This document shows, one piece after another, positions 37,752 through 49,572 of a DNA stretch of 64,000 bases; position 1 is the first letter of the stretch, and every line of letters begins with the position of its first letter. The translations under genes were made by a program, and so were the position numbers. The stretch spans positions 6,696,001 to 6,760,000 of the forward strand of contig JAAXNY010000001.1 of the NCBI GenBank assembly GCA_013420905.1, given 5' to 3'. The notes beneath the pieces were generated by a model. It saw only the letters and a list, made by a program, of their open reading frames with translations, was not told the DNA's origin and did not search any database. This DNA is from Collybia mongolica (Eukaryota > Basidiomycota > Agaricomycetes > Agaricales > Clitocybaceae).

Positions 37752-40095
37752 TCAAACATTTGCCTTGAGCAGATCATTCATGAGTGTCTCAGGCAATGCA
37801 CGGTGACCATGGTACCTGCGTGATGCCCAAGCAGCCTGTTTACCATTCAGCCCGTGGGCATAAGCATCGATGAATCGACGAGAGCGTCGGGCATACCTGC
37901 GGTCATGAATACGTGAGATCAATGATATCATCGATAAGGTTTCAGAATGTGTACCGCCGCATTGTCACCAAGGGGACTGATTCCAGTGCAGCCAACACAT
38001 TCCTCTCGAGATCGGCCTCCTTCGACGATGGTGGATACTGGCGGTAGACTCTCTTGGAGTGACCCCAGCACTGCTCAATAAAGTTCATCTCACAGTGGAA
38101 CTTTGGCAAGAACACGGCTTCAAACCCTCAAGCCTTGCAGGCGATCTCCAATGCCGACTCCCCTTCAGTAAAATCGGGTTGGTTGTAGAGCACACGCCTC
38201 TGGCAACAGTCTGTTGCACCTTTCTTGCACTTGAAGCCTTTGCAAGAAGCTTTTAACTTCGACTCCGCCACTAGCCCGCGCTCCTCCAATATTCGAGTCA
38301 TACCAATGAACACACCATCACTGTCATAGAACAACTGTGGCTGCCCATCTGGGAGTCGACCAGGGCCCATCTGGATGACCGCTTTTTGAGGTTTTCCATC
38401 TGAAGCATACTGAATCTTTCCATTGACAGTGACCGTGACCTCAGCGCCAAACTTCGTCGATGAGTTCTTTGTCATTTTTGTCGCAGAAGGTGCTGTGGCC
38501 GGGCGTTTCGAGTGGGTAGTCGCGTTGTCAAAGATGAAGGTATGTTCATCATGTGGGTAGTGGGTTTGAACAATGTCCATCGCCGTTTGTGTCTGCGCGA
38601 TGATGTCCTCATTGGTGAAATACCCATCACGGTTTTTTCCTGCTTTGAATAGAACCTGTGCTGACTCACTCCCATCAGGAGAGCGTAACCATCCATAGTC
38701 CGCAGAAACAAAGTCAGCCACCATCAGCGAGACTCCCTTGCCCTTTTTTCGAGGTGTTGCCATCTCTGAGGAGTGGACCCAGCGCCTCTTGCGTCTGTCG
38801 TGTGCGTAAAATGTCGATTCGTCATGAAACCAGACTACAAGCCGTCGCAGCTGTGGTCTTTCGCCCTCAGGTATGTCTTCTTTGCCCTCCTGTGTCCATC
38901 CACGTAATTTAGACTCGAGTTTCTTCCAGCGTGGTAGGAACACATTCTGCCAATAGTAGACGACATCCTCCCGCTCGTGTCCGTCAACGTATTGCCCCGA
39001 CGGCTCAAGTGTCCACCTGTAATCCATGCGATTGAGCCAGTATCTTGCAGTACGCTCCGATATGCCTTTTTTCAAGCCATGACGCTTTCGAACATCCGGG
39101 CGGCCCATGTATCGAACCAGGTCCATCGCGCAAATAAACTTTCCGATTGATTGCAGGTGAGTATGCAGTTCCTGCTTCAAATCTTCATCATCGAGCCGTG
39201 ATTTGTTCCAGGTGCCGTACACATTGAATGGGAGGTTCTCATCCTCTTCAATAAATGCACAGGACCATTCCCGAAGGCGCCGTGCATACCACCGTCCGCG
39301 CTCTGCAGACTCAGCCGTTTCAAGTGAGGCGGCCATCCACTTGTTGTATAGCCTCGAATTGATGTTCGCATATGTCCACAGGAAGCGCTGCATACCCTCA
39401 AGCCGGCTTCTTAGAAGCAAGTCAAGCTTTGGGTCTTTATGGCCTTTTCCGCTGTCTCGGCGTGGATGCAAGATGTCCTTGATCTTTGCGTGTGCCTTAC
39501 GGGCTGCCTCCACAGTTGGTGCCTTCCATCGTTGATCATTTGTATCGTCCTGGGCATCCTGAGTATTTTCACAGTCACCACGATCACTATTCCCAGCATC
39601 GTCTTCCTCTTGGTCAGTTGAGTAACCACCAAGACTGATGCTGTCATCATTTTCAACCTGTGACGGCATGACATCAACTGCGTCTTCTTGTGGATCCTCC
39701 TGTATGGTTTCATTGATATTCATGGGAGCCACATCCTGGATCACGTCAGGTTCGTGTTGCACAAAGAACTGTGCAGCTAGCTCCCAAACAGCAGGTGGTC
39801 CTTTTGGCAGATCATCTCTGGTGACAGGTGAGTTCTCCCTGGACTTCCGAAAGACAGAGCTCTTGATTGTGTTGAATATAGACGAAGCCCTTGACCTGAC
39901 AGTCTCAGAATGGGTTTGCTTTGGTGGTGAAGGGGGTGGGACCTGTTCTGACAGTGAGGAAACTTTCAATCTGTGACGAAAGTGGCTCACATTCTCCTCC
40001 CCGGCTTCTTGATGCTTCTTTTTCTTGTTCACTTTGATGCCCCACTTTCCTAGGTTGAGGATTTGGTTGAGCTTTCGCTTTTTCACACCAGCCAT
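37752..40095 (-). pseudogene. DDE transposase gene, one nonsense codon
   Basis: ATG at 40095 (MAGVKKRKLNQIL) opens a transposase of a family common in agaricomycetes. Seen are a helix-turn-helix region ISERTARYWLNRMDYRW, the first catalytic Asp in VVWFHDESTFYAHDRRK, GKNRDGYFTNEDI, the second Asp in TFIFDNATTH, a Cys-rich patch KGFKCKKGATDCCQRR and the third acid in FHCEMNFIEQCWG. A TGA at 38128-38130 separates the first two from the third; CGA to TGA is the likely change. Downstream, an intron (37897-37954) joins TMRR to YARRSRRFIDAYAHGLNGK, and the frame ends at 37752. Family placement within the DDE superfamily is not certain. No clear terminal inverted repeats were found. Confidence 0.85.
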
Positions 40096-40236
40096 GCGCG
40101 AGGAGGTTTGTCGACGTAGATGGCGCGTCGACTGTGAGCGCCATCTAAATTGATCACGTGTTCGTATCACTTAAACATCATAGAATCCTTGAAAATACAT
40201 ATCATTCATTCATGCTGATGTCTCGAAAATGTACAA

Positions 40237-40277
40237 CCACCAAAAACTCATAAACTGGAAATAAAATTTTTTGGTGG
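40237..40277. repeat. Short inverted repeat (10-bp arms)
   Basis: CCACCAAAAA at 40237-40246 is matched by TTTTTGGTGG at 40268-40277, with a 21-nt loop. It could form a hairpin; it sits 140 bp upstream of the transposase start. Confidence 0.6.
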
Positions 40278-40430
40278 TGGCAGATTGCTTGAAATTTACG
40301 TGCTTTCTTTGATATGTGAATTTTTGCACTTTTGTCACGTTCATCACGCCAAATCAGGTGACACTGGATGCGTATGGATTGCCTCTACCTTATATAAACT
40401 GTCAGCTGTGATCAACAAAATAGAAGAGTT

Positions 40431-40450
40431 AATATATATATATATATATT
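40431..40450. repeat. AT dinucleotide run
   Basis: An uninterrupted alternation of A and T of about 18 bp. Confidence 0.9.
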
Positions 40451-40715
40451 CTTATTCCAATATTTGGGATGAATGACCATGCTGAACAAGGCCAAACACA
40501 TGTAAGTAGGATCTCCAAGTGGCAATCTCCAGCAATCTCCCAACTACGCCATCAGAGAAATCTGGATGTCTTCACGCGTTCTGACCTTGTCATCGTCGAT
40601 GGTCAGATTTAGGGCCAGATTTCTCGCGCCATCAGCGGTGCGTCTATTTCTTGCGGTTTCCCTAGAGCGTGCATATGAGGAGGGTACTACCTTAACCATA
40701 TTGCACACTAGCTCT

Positions 40716-40742
40716 TATAATAATAATAATAATAATAATAAT
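40716..40742. repeat. TAA trinucleotide microsatellite
   Basis: About nine copies of TAA/AAT in a row. Confidence 0.9.
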
Positions 40743-41615
40743 ATATATTTCAGTGTTACATACACAGGCAAATCCAGATGTAAGTCTTGATATGTTGGAG
40801 CTAGCGAAGACGCTAAGGGCTAGATTAATAATTGAATGGAGGACTTACCTACGGCGGCCCTATCAAGGCACCAGTCGAACTATCGTGAGCGGGAATTGAC
40901 GTGTGGTGAATCTGATGAAGCTGACTTAGATGGAATGCCTGACACATGTTTCGGCAACGGGAAGTCCGAACATGAGGGAAGAAACCTCGTAAGCCATCGT
41001 CATGAGACTCGACCGATCTCGTGAGTGGTGTCCGTGTATTGCCAGGAGATCTAAGAGGGACACTCACGGAAAAAAAAATCTGGTTGGTTGAGAGGAGCCG
41101 GAAAAGTCAGGTGGGAATCCTAATTTGAACTTAGCATTGTAAAGCCTTCAAGATTCCGGAGCCAATGGCACACGCGACATGCCTAAGGCCCGGCAGTCTG
41201 TGCCGTACAGGGAGAATGCGGGGTGTTCCAGGACATTTCGTGTATAATTAGGCCCTAGATCCTTTTACACTGGCTGCTGCAAGTATCTAGGCCCTCATGC
41301 CGATTTTGTGCCGCCCCGTTACATAGCGGAGAAGCACGGGTTTCTGTGGCGGGCAGTAATGACAGGAAACGTGCGACAATCTTGGGATCGTTGCTCGAAG
41401 GACTGGTAGTCTATTGGGCAGCCTAAGCAAGTATTGTTGGGTTGGCTTGGGGTGGGAAGCGTGAAGGGTGGCTCGATTGAGGGCAAACAAAGAAAAACAA
41501 GAGGCGGTTCCAAGTTGGAGGAGATGTCCTCCATTTAGGTGTCCAGCAGTCAAAACTCGCCCCCCAAGTTCCCTCTTATTCTCCATCCACCACGTCGTTC
41601 ACAGCTACACAGACC

Positions 41616-43588
41616 ATGCAGGCGGTGCACCAGCTGCCACCAATGCTGGGTTACACTCGTCATTCGTTGAATGGTATCGGTTTAAACCCTGGTCCAAGCG
41701 TCATGACCCCACCCGTGGCGACTCGCAAGCGCAAACGCGCACATCAATATACTGTCAGCTACAGTGAGGTACAAGAGGTCGATAGTGATGGTCGACTGCG
41801 CGAAGTCATTGTCATCGATGATACACCTCCTCCACCTACTATGTCACCTGCTACAACACATACGGGTGCTTTCTCTGCGTCTTACCAACCACCTATATAC
41901 TCGGCCCCGATTAGAACCAGGGCAAGGGCTGCAGCTGAAGCTCAGGCCCTTTCCGCGAGCTCGTCTTCAGCCGTAACTGCGCCGGCGCCCAAGAAGAGAA
42001 AAAGGGAACATCCCGAAGAGGTCCGTGCGCAAGCCGCCCAAAAAGTAGCTACAAGCGGTCACCAGATACAGCAAGAAACAGGATCCTGGGACGGCGGGGG
42101 TGCTGCCGCTACTGACAACGTACGTACGCTGATGACATTGGGAAGTATCACGCTCTAATACGACAGTGGATCTTGTTCAGACTTCCAAAGGTCCCGTGTC
42201 ATGCGATGACAAGGAGGGCCATTATATTATCGTACCTGACGATCTGATTTTTCGGCGTTGTAGGTTTCGTCTTAGAACGATCTAAATGTACGAATCATTG
42301 ACAATGACGGTAGATCGTACGGTGCGGCTGCTAGGCCAAGGCACATTTGGCAAAGTCGTGGAAGCTGTTGATACACAAACGAATAACAAAGTGGCTATCA
42401 AGATTATACGAGCTATCCCTAAGTATCGGGATGCGAGCAGGATCGAAATCCGTGTCCTCCAGAAACTCAAAGAGCGCGACCCAATGAACAGAAAGTTCGT
42501 AAAGTTTCGTCCTGAACATATTGGCATTAACATTTTCGTACTATACTAGTAAATGCATCCATCTTCTTCATTCGTTCGACCATCGGAATCACATCTGCCT
42601 AGTATCGGAGCTGCTGGGCATGTGCTTATATGACTTTTTGAAAGAAAACGACTTTGCCCCCTTTCCTCGACACCATATACAAGATTTTGCGCGGCAGCTC
42701 CTTGGAAGTGTTGCTTGTATGTCTACCCTCATTCTTCGAGTTATATATCTTGATCTGTTCGTTGCTCAAGTTCTGCATGACCTCCATTTAATCCATACCG
42801 ACTTGAAGCCGGAAAATATCCTACTCGTTCACAATGACTACAGAACTGTATCTGTTCCTGTGCCCGGAAAGGTATATAGAAATGCTTTTCTTTCTCTCGT
42901 CTCCTTCTTGACCGTTTATTGAAGCGTAATGCCCCTCCCAAATTAAAACGGATCTTGGGGTCCACGGATATTCGATTGATCGATTTTGGATCCGCTACCT
43001 TTGAACAAGAATATCACTCAACAGTCGTGTGTACGAGACATTACCGTGCACCAGAAATAATCTTGGGTTTGTGCTCTCCAACCATTTGATGCCCACATGG
43101 TCTGAATGAATTATTTTAGGCTTGGGCTGGTCTTTTCCTTGTGATGCTTACTCGCTGGGTTGTATCCTTGTGGAGTTTTTTACCGGCATCGCACTTTTTC
43201 AAACTCATGACAATCTTGAACATCTTGCTATGATGGAAATGGTCATGGGAAAGATGCCTGATCGGTTTGCTCGTGCAGGCGCCCGGACCAAACCTGAGTT
43301 TTTCAAAGATGGTACAAAACTTGATTGGCCGAAAGCAAAAGCGACTCGCCAGAGCAAGAAAGACGTCCGTCAGACGCGTTCTTTAGCGGTGAGTTGTTTA
43401 TACGTATACCATTAATTTTCTCATACGAATGCCACTTTTAGGAAGTTATTCCGCCGACGGATATCATTAATCGTCACTTTTTGAATCTTGTTCAAAAACT
43501 TCTCACCTTCGATCCTGCTCACCGCATAACGGTCAGAGAAGCCCTCAATCATCCATACTTCGCATTGAGCATCCCTAATGAAATCTAA
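41616..43588 (+). CDS. LAMMER-family dual-specificity kinase (CLK/Kns1-like)
   Basis: Kinase family that phosphorylates SR splicing factors and other nuclear targets. ATG at 41616 starts a disordered N-terminus with basic patches (RKRKRAH, KKRKREH) suited to nuclear import. The kinase core has [14 protein letters not shown] (P-loop), [15 protein letters not shown] (Lys), the family-typical catalytic loop [29 protein letters not shown] and [20 protein letters not shown]. The LAMMER signature reads [14 protein letters not shown]. The last exon holds [20 protein letters not shown] and ends IPNEI, TAA at 43588. About seven introns with normal sites. No disabling change seen. Confidence 0.92.
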
Positions 43589-44508
43589 TGTCAACCACGT
43601 GTACAATGTGTACCCGCTATATTTCTCCTGATCCCCCGGATGGTGGCTTGACCATCTTCATGGATCGTTCCTCTTGCTCTTATGAAGCCAAGTGTATCAC
43701 GACCTTCTCAACTCATTACGACATCCCGTACATCAGCGCGCCAATATCCTTATGGTCTATGCCCCGCCAGCACCGTTGCATGTATATCATACGCCACCTA
43801 GATATTTCCAGGCGCGTGCGGACCAACAATCATCGTTTGTCCCACCACATCCTCCAACTACCTGCACTCGGTTTCCTAGTGCATAATCGTTTACACATTT
43901 TGTTTTAACAGCACCATTCCTCATCTGCACATCACACCCTCATTTCTTTCCTCTGCTGCCATAATTATATCCATTCCACCAGCTACACATCAACCACATT
44001 TTCTCTTCATTCATTCGCCCTTTTTCCCCCTCCTTACCCATCTGCCTTTCCTTTGCTTGCGACACCCAAACAACACCACTAGCATCATTAACTCTCCTCT
44101 TTAGTATTGTGTCGGGAACTTTATCTAACTACGGGCCGGCTATATCTGTGTATCATCATCTCAACTATAGACGCAACAAACCTTGCAATTCAACCAACAT
44201 GCAGGATGCTCAAGGTGCAGCCCAGGTGGCAGCGACTGACAATGATACCACTTATTGCTGCACTCCATCCTCGATCCTGGTAATGTCTAATCTAGTCACC
44301 ATAGCCGACACCAATGGCCGACAGGGACCCTACGATTATGACACCTTGCGATCATGCTGGATCTGCGTAATTCTAAAAAGATGCCGACACCGATGATGGA
44401 ATAGACATATTCAACCACCATCAGCCTCGCGCTGTAGTATGCAATAAAAGGAGTGCTTTAACGCAAAACAAGATATGATGTACAGGACTGTGATTGGTGC
44501 TAGTGAGT
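43589..44508. other. Intergenic, no supported gene
   Basis: Pyrimidine-rich 3' flank of the kinase gene, convergent with the protease gene. Open frames here are short and without motifs. Confidence 0.5.
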
Positions 44509-46460
44509 TCATTTTGCCAGCTTCGCAAAAGTTATCTGGTTCTTCCCGACATGGGTACTCATGTAGACATTTTTCAAGAAAACATCTCCAACCTTGACAA
44601 TTAGATCACAAGTCAAGGGGGCGTTTGAGGAAATATAAACTCAGAAACTTACGAGCCACTGATTATCATTGCCGATGCTGCCGATGCTGAACCCAGAACT
44701 GCAGTTCCCGTTGGGGAGATCAGGATCTATGGGCAACCAGGGTATATCACGAGCGTCAATAGAATACTCTCGCTTGCCGAAAGTGAAGGAAATTGCCGCC
44801 TTCGTGGTGCACGGCACCGTCCAGCTATTGCCGTCGTAAAAAGCCCCAGGAATATTTTTGTGGATCGCAGCCACATCCTGCAACATCCCATTATACAGGT
44901 CAAGCACTGAATCAAACAAGTATCTGACAGACGAACTGCTTCTGGAGCGATGATCAGAGTCTAGATCGCCAATGTTAGTCGACGAACAGATTGACTTTCA
45001 ATTGGACCAGTACTGACTGTTCCGGTATCCATGATCGCAGTTCGGTTTTTCCATCCCATATCTTTTCCATTGATTTTGATACCGTCAATAGCGGCTTCCC
45101 AAAATCCGAGGAGGTTTACATTGGGCACTGTGGCGAGTGTCTTGGGGTCGTATTTCGCGGGGTTCATGGCGCCCAGCGTCATTTCACCATCGTTCTTACC
45201 ATCGGCCAGGCGAGGTATTTTGTATGATGTGATAGCATCTTTGATATGGCCCGCTTTCTGGAGCGCCTCGACAAGGGTAATTGTACCTTGCTGTGAGATC
45301 ATCTACCACGAATCCTCTCAGACTTGCGGGTGTCACAAGGAGTGATAGTTAACCTACGGATTTAGCCAGTCCGGCCAAGCCGTCGAAAGGTATGTAATCA
45401 CTAAAAGTAGCGCTAAATCAGCATGTTGGGCTCTGTCATGAGGGTACAGTACGGTGTAAAATCTTCTGTTTCGTTATGGGCAACACCGAATTTGAAGGAC
45501 TTGAGCTTGAGGCCAGCAATGCTGATGTGGTCGGTAACAACGTGCCCAGAGACGGCACCAGTGCCGTACTGGATACTCCAGGTTTTGTGGGTATCGTGGA
45601 AGGAGGAACTGGATTTCGGCCCCAGGAAATTATGATTACCCTGATAATAAGAGAAGGTAAGGGTACGATTCAGGATGAATAGCTTAGCCATACACAATCT
45701 TCATCGTCTGGGGCCATACACCCCTCACCACCAACCCAAAGATCTGCCGACCCAGAGTCCATTAACAGGCGGAAATTACGAGCTGGCGTACCAATTTTCA
45801 CGGTCCCAATATCTACCGGGGCAATGTGAGTACCCTCGAAGGCTGCTAAATGAAGAACTCGTTGTTTAAAACTCACATCCTCGATCTTTGGCCCTAATGA
45901 TTACGATCAAAAAGGCGTTGCCTGGTTGGAAACACGAGGGCTTACTGGATATCCAACCCAATAGTATTCTTAAACGAAGGTTTCTTAGCTTTAGTCAGAA
46001 CCTCGACCGCGGCAGGCGAGGCGCCTTCTTCGGTGCCAGTCGCTAGGGACTGTCCTTTCGCGTGTTTTTGTTTTGCACTAGCCTTACTGCGGTGGCCTGG
46101 CATTCCGGAAACACTGTAGTATCTTTTCTGGAGTTCCAAAGGAAGCGTAAGACCACGCTTCTGAATGCGAGACAGCAGTTCATGGTCGGGGATTTGGGTT
46201 CGGCCGCGCATAAGCTCTAGACGTCTGATGCCTCGATTTACATGTTGTTGATGAATCTGTATATGAAATTCCTATAGGTGTTCACCCAACACATGGGCTG
46301 TAGCACTTACGATGACTGGGGGCAGGGACGACGGCGCGTCGGGTACTGGCGTGAGTGGGATAGAGACTCCAAGTGGCTGCGACGATGGATGGGCCTCTGT
46401 GTTCTGAAGCTGGGTCGTAATCGTCAAGAATGCCGTGAAGAGTACTGAGGGTAAGTACAT
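44509..46460 (-). CDS. Secreted aspartic protease (A1, polyporopepsin-like)
   Basis: Pepsin-fold endoprotease made as a secreted zymogen. ATG at 46460 gives the signal peptide MYLPSVLFTAFLTITTQLQ; a basic propeptide with KRG/KR sites follows. The first catalytic motif is LLMDSGSADLWVGGEGC, the flap region TWSIQYGTGAVSGHVVTD. The second is AIMDTGT joined across a short intron to TLIIAPEA, so the usual DTGTT is restored. A further intron leads to DVAAIHKNIPGAFYDG. The C-terminal part has WTVPCTTKAAISFTFG, then the last exon with FLKNVYMSTHVGKNQITFA and TGA at 44509. It seems intact. Extracellular protein breakdown is inferred from the family. Confidence 0.88.
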
Positions 46461-47318
46461 GATGTTCTAAAAGAGTGACAGAGAAAGTGAGTGTTGAGCA
46501 GGGCGTGGCGTGCTTAAGGGAAATCTGGGCTGAAAGTTTACAGGGTGGTCGATAATGAAGGAAAAAGGTTCAAGCTTAAAGGTGAACCCGTTTTGTACAT
46601 AAATTTGGAGCTGCCTGTCAATTGCAAGCAATTTGAATGCTTCGATCAACTACCAGCCCGTAATAGAAGTTTTTTTATGTAACCGAGGAGTATCTCCTTC
46701 CGAATCCCCTGGCACCAGTTATCGAAGCAAGTTGATTTATCATCACCACAAAAAGAATGGAACGAGACACGGCGCGTTGAGGTGAGGGTGTAAATGGACC
46801 AAAAGACCATGTCCGCTCACCGGCGCTAAACTGTGCCATCAATAGAAATGTTCAAGTGACCTGACTACTATCAGTGGCCCACTAAGGCGCTGCTCGGAAA
46901 CACAGGTAGGGTAGAAGTAGGGCATGGTAGAGTTATTTTGCCAGATTAGGGGTCCTACTTTTGGCACAGCTTGGTAGGGTAGGGTAGAATTGATTGTCAC
47001 ACCGATTACACATGGATCTAATCATGATGAATTAGATTGAGTGATCAGTTATCTCACGACATATCCAAGCAGAGTTTACTTTGCCAAACCCTTGCAACAA
47101 TGCCTTTGCCACATATACTTTCCTTAAAGACTAGAGATCTTCACAGTAAGGGTGGGATCTGAATTATAGGTAAGTTGCATCTATATGTCAACTTTTTTGG
47201 TTTTTGACAGCCAATAATGCTCAATGATGTAGCCCCACCAAGCATGAGCAGATAGCCTCTCAAGGTTCTTCTTACATGTCTTGTGGATAGATACATGCTG
47301 TGAACCTTGAGCTGAACA
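46461..47318. other. Intergenic and repeat-derived flank of the copia element
   Basis: The first part should hold the protease promoter. From 46900 on there are degenerate GTAGGGTAG-type repeats. From about 47160 the sequence is almost free of CpG, like the adjoining transposon, so the copia element may have landed in an older repeat that resumes at 53928. Confidence 0.4.
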
Positions 47319-47323
47319 GTTCA
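47319..47323. repeat. Target-site duplication of the copia element (left)
   Basis: GTTCA directly before the LTR, matched by GTTCA at 53923-53927 directly after the other LTR. Confidence 0.85.
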
Positions 47324-47697
47324 TGTAAGGATCTAGACACAAAGTAAGTCTCAGATGTGTGTGTGAATGCAAGAGCAGCAGCTAATGTACAGTATATTTA
47401 CCTAGACACAAAGTAAGTCTAGGAATGGGTCAAGTAAGTAACAAGAATGTAAGTAAGCAAAGGGGAATATTCACCTCAGATGTGCATGCAAATGTGAGAG
47501 CAGCAGCTGAGGTGAGATGACAAAAAAGAGCAGGTATTTCTACAAAAGGGATAGGGGTTTGTAAGGAGGTAATGGAACTATATGGAATGAGGGTAAAGGT
47601 TGTAGAGTACAAATATGAAATAGAGAGGTAACATGCACATGGTATGACCTTGCATGCAGCTTGGCATTTGGGCATCAGCACCCTTGCTAATCCAACA
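47324..47697 (-). repeat. Copia 3' LTR (374 bp)
   Basis: On the plus strand it runs from TGTAAGGATCTAGACAC to CTAATCCAACA and matches 53544-53922 along its length. It contains an internal partial duplication of the AGACACAAAGTAAGTCT block. Confidence 0.9.
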
Positions 47698-47706
47698 CTC
47701 CCCCTC
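47698..47706 (-). promoter_or_regulatory. Copia polypurine tract
   Basis: GAGGGGGAG on the minus strand lies directly before the 3' LTR and overlaps the pol stop codon. It is the expected plus-strand primer site. Confidence 0.75.
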
Positions 47707-48970
47707 AAGGTGACAAGAGCCCAAGTTGCAATGCAAAGTGTTTGACTTTGGCAGACAGCAGGGCTTTGGTGAGAGTATTGGCCACCATGTCTTCAGTGGG
47801 GCAATAGATGAGATGAAGGGAGCTGCATTTGACAATCCAGCAGATGAAATGGAAGCAAACATCAAAGTGTTTAGTGTGGGCATGGAATTGATGATTGTGT
47901 GCCAGTGCAATGGCAGACTGATTGTCCAAAAATAGTGTGGTAGGGTTGAGGTCAGACAGGAATAACTGGGCAATAAGGGAGCAAAGCCACAAGGCTTCTT
48001 TGGCAGTGTGGGTAAGGGCAACATACTCACTCTCTGTTGTTGACAGTAAGGTGATTTCCTGCCATTTAGCACTCCACAAAACAGTGCTGCTGTGAAGCAA
48101 GAATGCATGCCCCAAGATAGCATGACAATCCTTGGCCATGCTGCTGTCAGCATCTGCATAACCAGTTAAGTCCCCCTTCCCACACCCAAACAACAACCAT
48201 AAATTAACAGTGCCCTTCAGGTAGCAAAAAATTTGCTTGACTACTTCCCAGTGTGCAGGACCAGGTTTCATTTCAAAATGCAAGACTGTCTGGACAGCAA
48301 ACGAGATGTCTGACATGCCAAGGGAGGCATACATGAGCAAGCCAATGGCCTCATGGTACAGGATGTTGCACATCTGTACAAATTTGGCAGTGATAGATGG
48401 GGATTGGGATGAGGAAAGGCAGGTGGTGGTTTCCATGGGGGTGTACATGGGCTTCAGCTCATGGAGCCTGTAATGGCACAGGATGGAGTCAATGTATGAG
48501 TGCTGGGAGAGGTGGATGGAGCAGGCCTCACGATTGTAATAGATTTCAATGCCCAGGAGCCAGTGGAGCTTGCCAAGGTCAGTAATTTTGATGTGTTCTT
48601 TTATTGACTCTTTGAAGTTGATGATGAGGTCCATAGACAGTGTAGCAATGATGCAATCATCAATGTGGACCAAAACAATGATTTTTGACTCTCTGTTGTG
48701 GCTAAAAAACATGGCCTGGTCAATGTCACACCTTGAGAAACCCATCTTGTCAACCATGATGTTGACAAGCTTCTGGTACCAATGATGACTGGACTGCTTC
48801 AGCCCATAGAGTGTTTTAACAAGGCCACAGACCTTGCTGGAGGAGTTGGGCACATGATAGCTGGGGGGCTGGTGCATGTAGATTTTCTCATTGGAAGTGA
48901 GTTCTCTGTTGAGATACACACCCTTGATGTCAATCTGATGGATATCCCAGTCAAGGGCAGCAGCTTTGGC

Positions 48971-49123
48971 AAGGGTGGTATGGATGCTTACGATCACTCA
49001 AAATGCTAGAGTCTCTCAGATATAGTAAATTAGAAACGCATGTATATTCTCCAACATATGGTTCGCCACAATAGAGAATAAATTTGGAATCAAAAAAAAA
49101 AAAAAAAAAGGGTGGTATGGATA
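48971..49123 (+). repeat. Target-site duplication pair around the poly(A) insert
   Basis: GGGTGGTATGGAT occurs at 48973-48985 and again at 49111-49123, at each edge of the insert (two more A may belong to the left copy). Confidence 0.9.
48986..49110 (+). mobile_element. Retroposed 3' end of a polyadenylated RNA
   Basis: About 107 nt of unique sequence ends with 18 A. The signal AATAAA (49077-49082) stands 10 nt before the tail. A 13-bp target duplication flanks it. These are the marks of target-primed reverse transcription by a LINE-type machinery. The body could be a 5'-truncated LINE or a processed mRNA fragment; I do not recognise it. It keeps several CpG, unlike the surrounding copia DNA. 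Confidence 0.85.
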
Positions 49124-49572
49124 GATGCAAGCTTGGTGACAGGTGTGAAGGTGTCAAAGTAGTCAACACCCAGGACCTGGGAGAAACCCTGTGTGATGGG
49201 GCAAGCCTTGTAGTGCACAATGTTCCCTGCAGCATCCTTTTTTGCACGGAACACCCACTTCAAGCCAACAATGTTCACATCTGTTGGCAGGTCAATGAGT
49301 TGCCAGGTTCCAGCCTCTTTGAGTAGTGTGAGCTCCTTGTGGATGGCTTTCTCCCACAATGGCCAGTCATGGCAACATTTCGCCTCAGCTAATGACTTAG
49401 ACTCCAACACCTCAGCCTTGCTGATCTTGGCAGCCATCGCATACTCCTCAATGAAGTCAGCCATCATCATCCAGTTTGCAGTACCCTCCCCCTCAAGCAT
49501 AGTGTTCTTGGGGACAGTGGGCATGGGTACACCACAAGTGACAACAGGATCAGATGGATGCACTGATGTCAT

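Larger units (their letters stand above)
40096..41615. other. Intergenic with simple repeats
   Basis: No gene is supported. It holds an inverted repeat, an AT run and a TAA microsatellite. The TIR expected upstream of the transposase was not identified. Confidence 0.45.
47705..49572 (-). pseudogene. Copia reverse transcriptase-RNase H, split by an insertion
   Basis: RT begins with EEYAMAAKISKAEVLES and WQLIDLPTDVNIVGLKWVF, then FDTFTPVTKLASIHTT. The frame is interrupted by the 125-nt poly(A) insert and resumes TLAKAAALDWDIHQIDIKG. Catalytic VHIDDCII (IDD in place of the common VDD) and DLGKLHWLLGIEI follow. RNase H has GYADADSSMAK, LSTTESEYVAL and LFLDNQSAIALAHN, with stop at 47705. Removing one copy of the target duplication and the insert would rejoin the two frames exactly, so this portion was still open when it was hit. 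Confidence 0.9.

Noticed and set aside
40237..40277. Inverted repeat as a terminal repeat of the DDE transposon
   Set aside because: Both arms lie on the same side of the gene, and I found no good match at the other end.
44950..45010. Aberrant second active-site motif (DTGTV) in the aspartic protease
   Set aside because: A GT-AG intron after DTGT leads to TLIIAPEA and the normal DTGTT.
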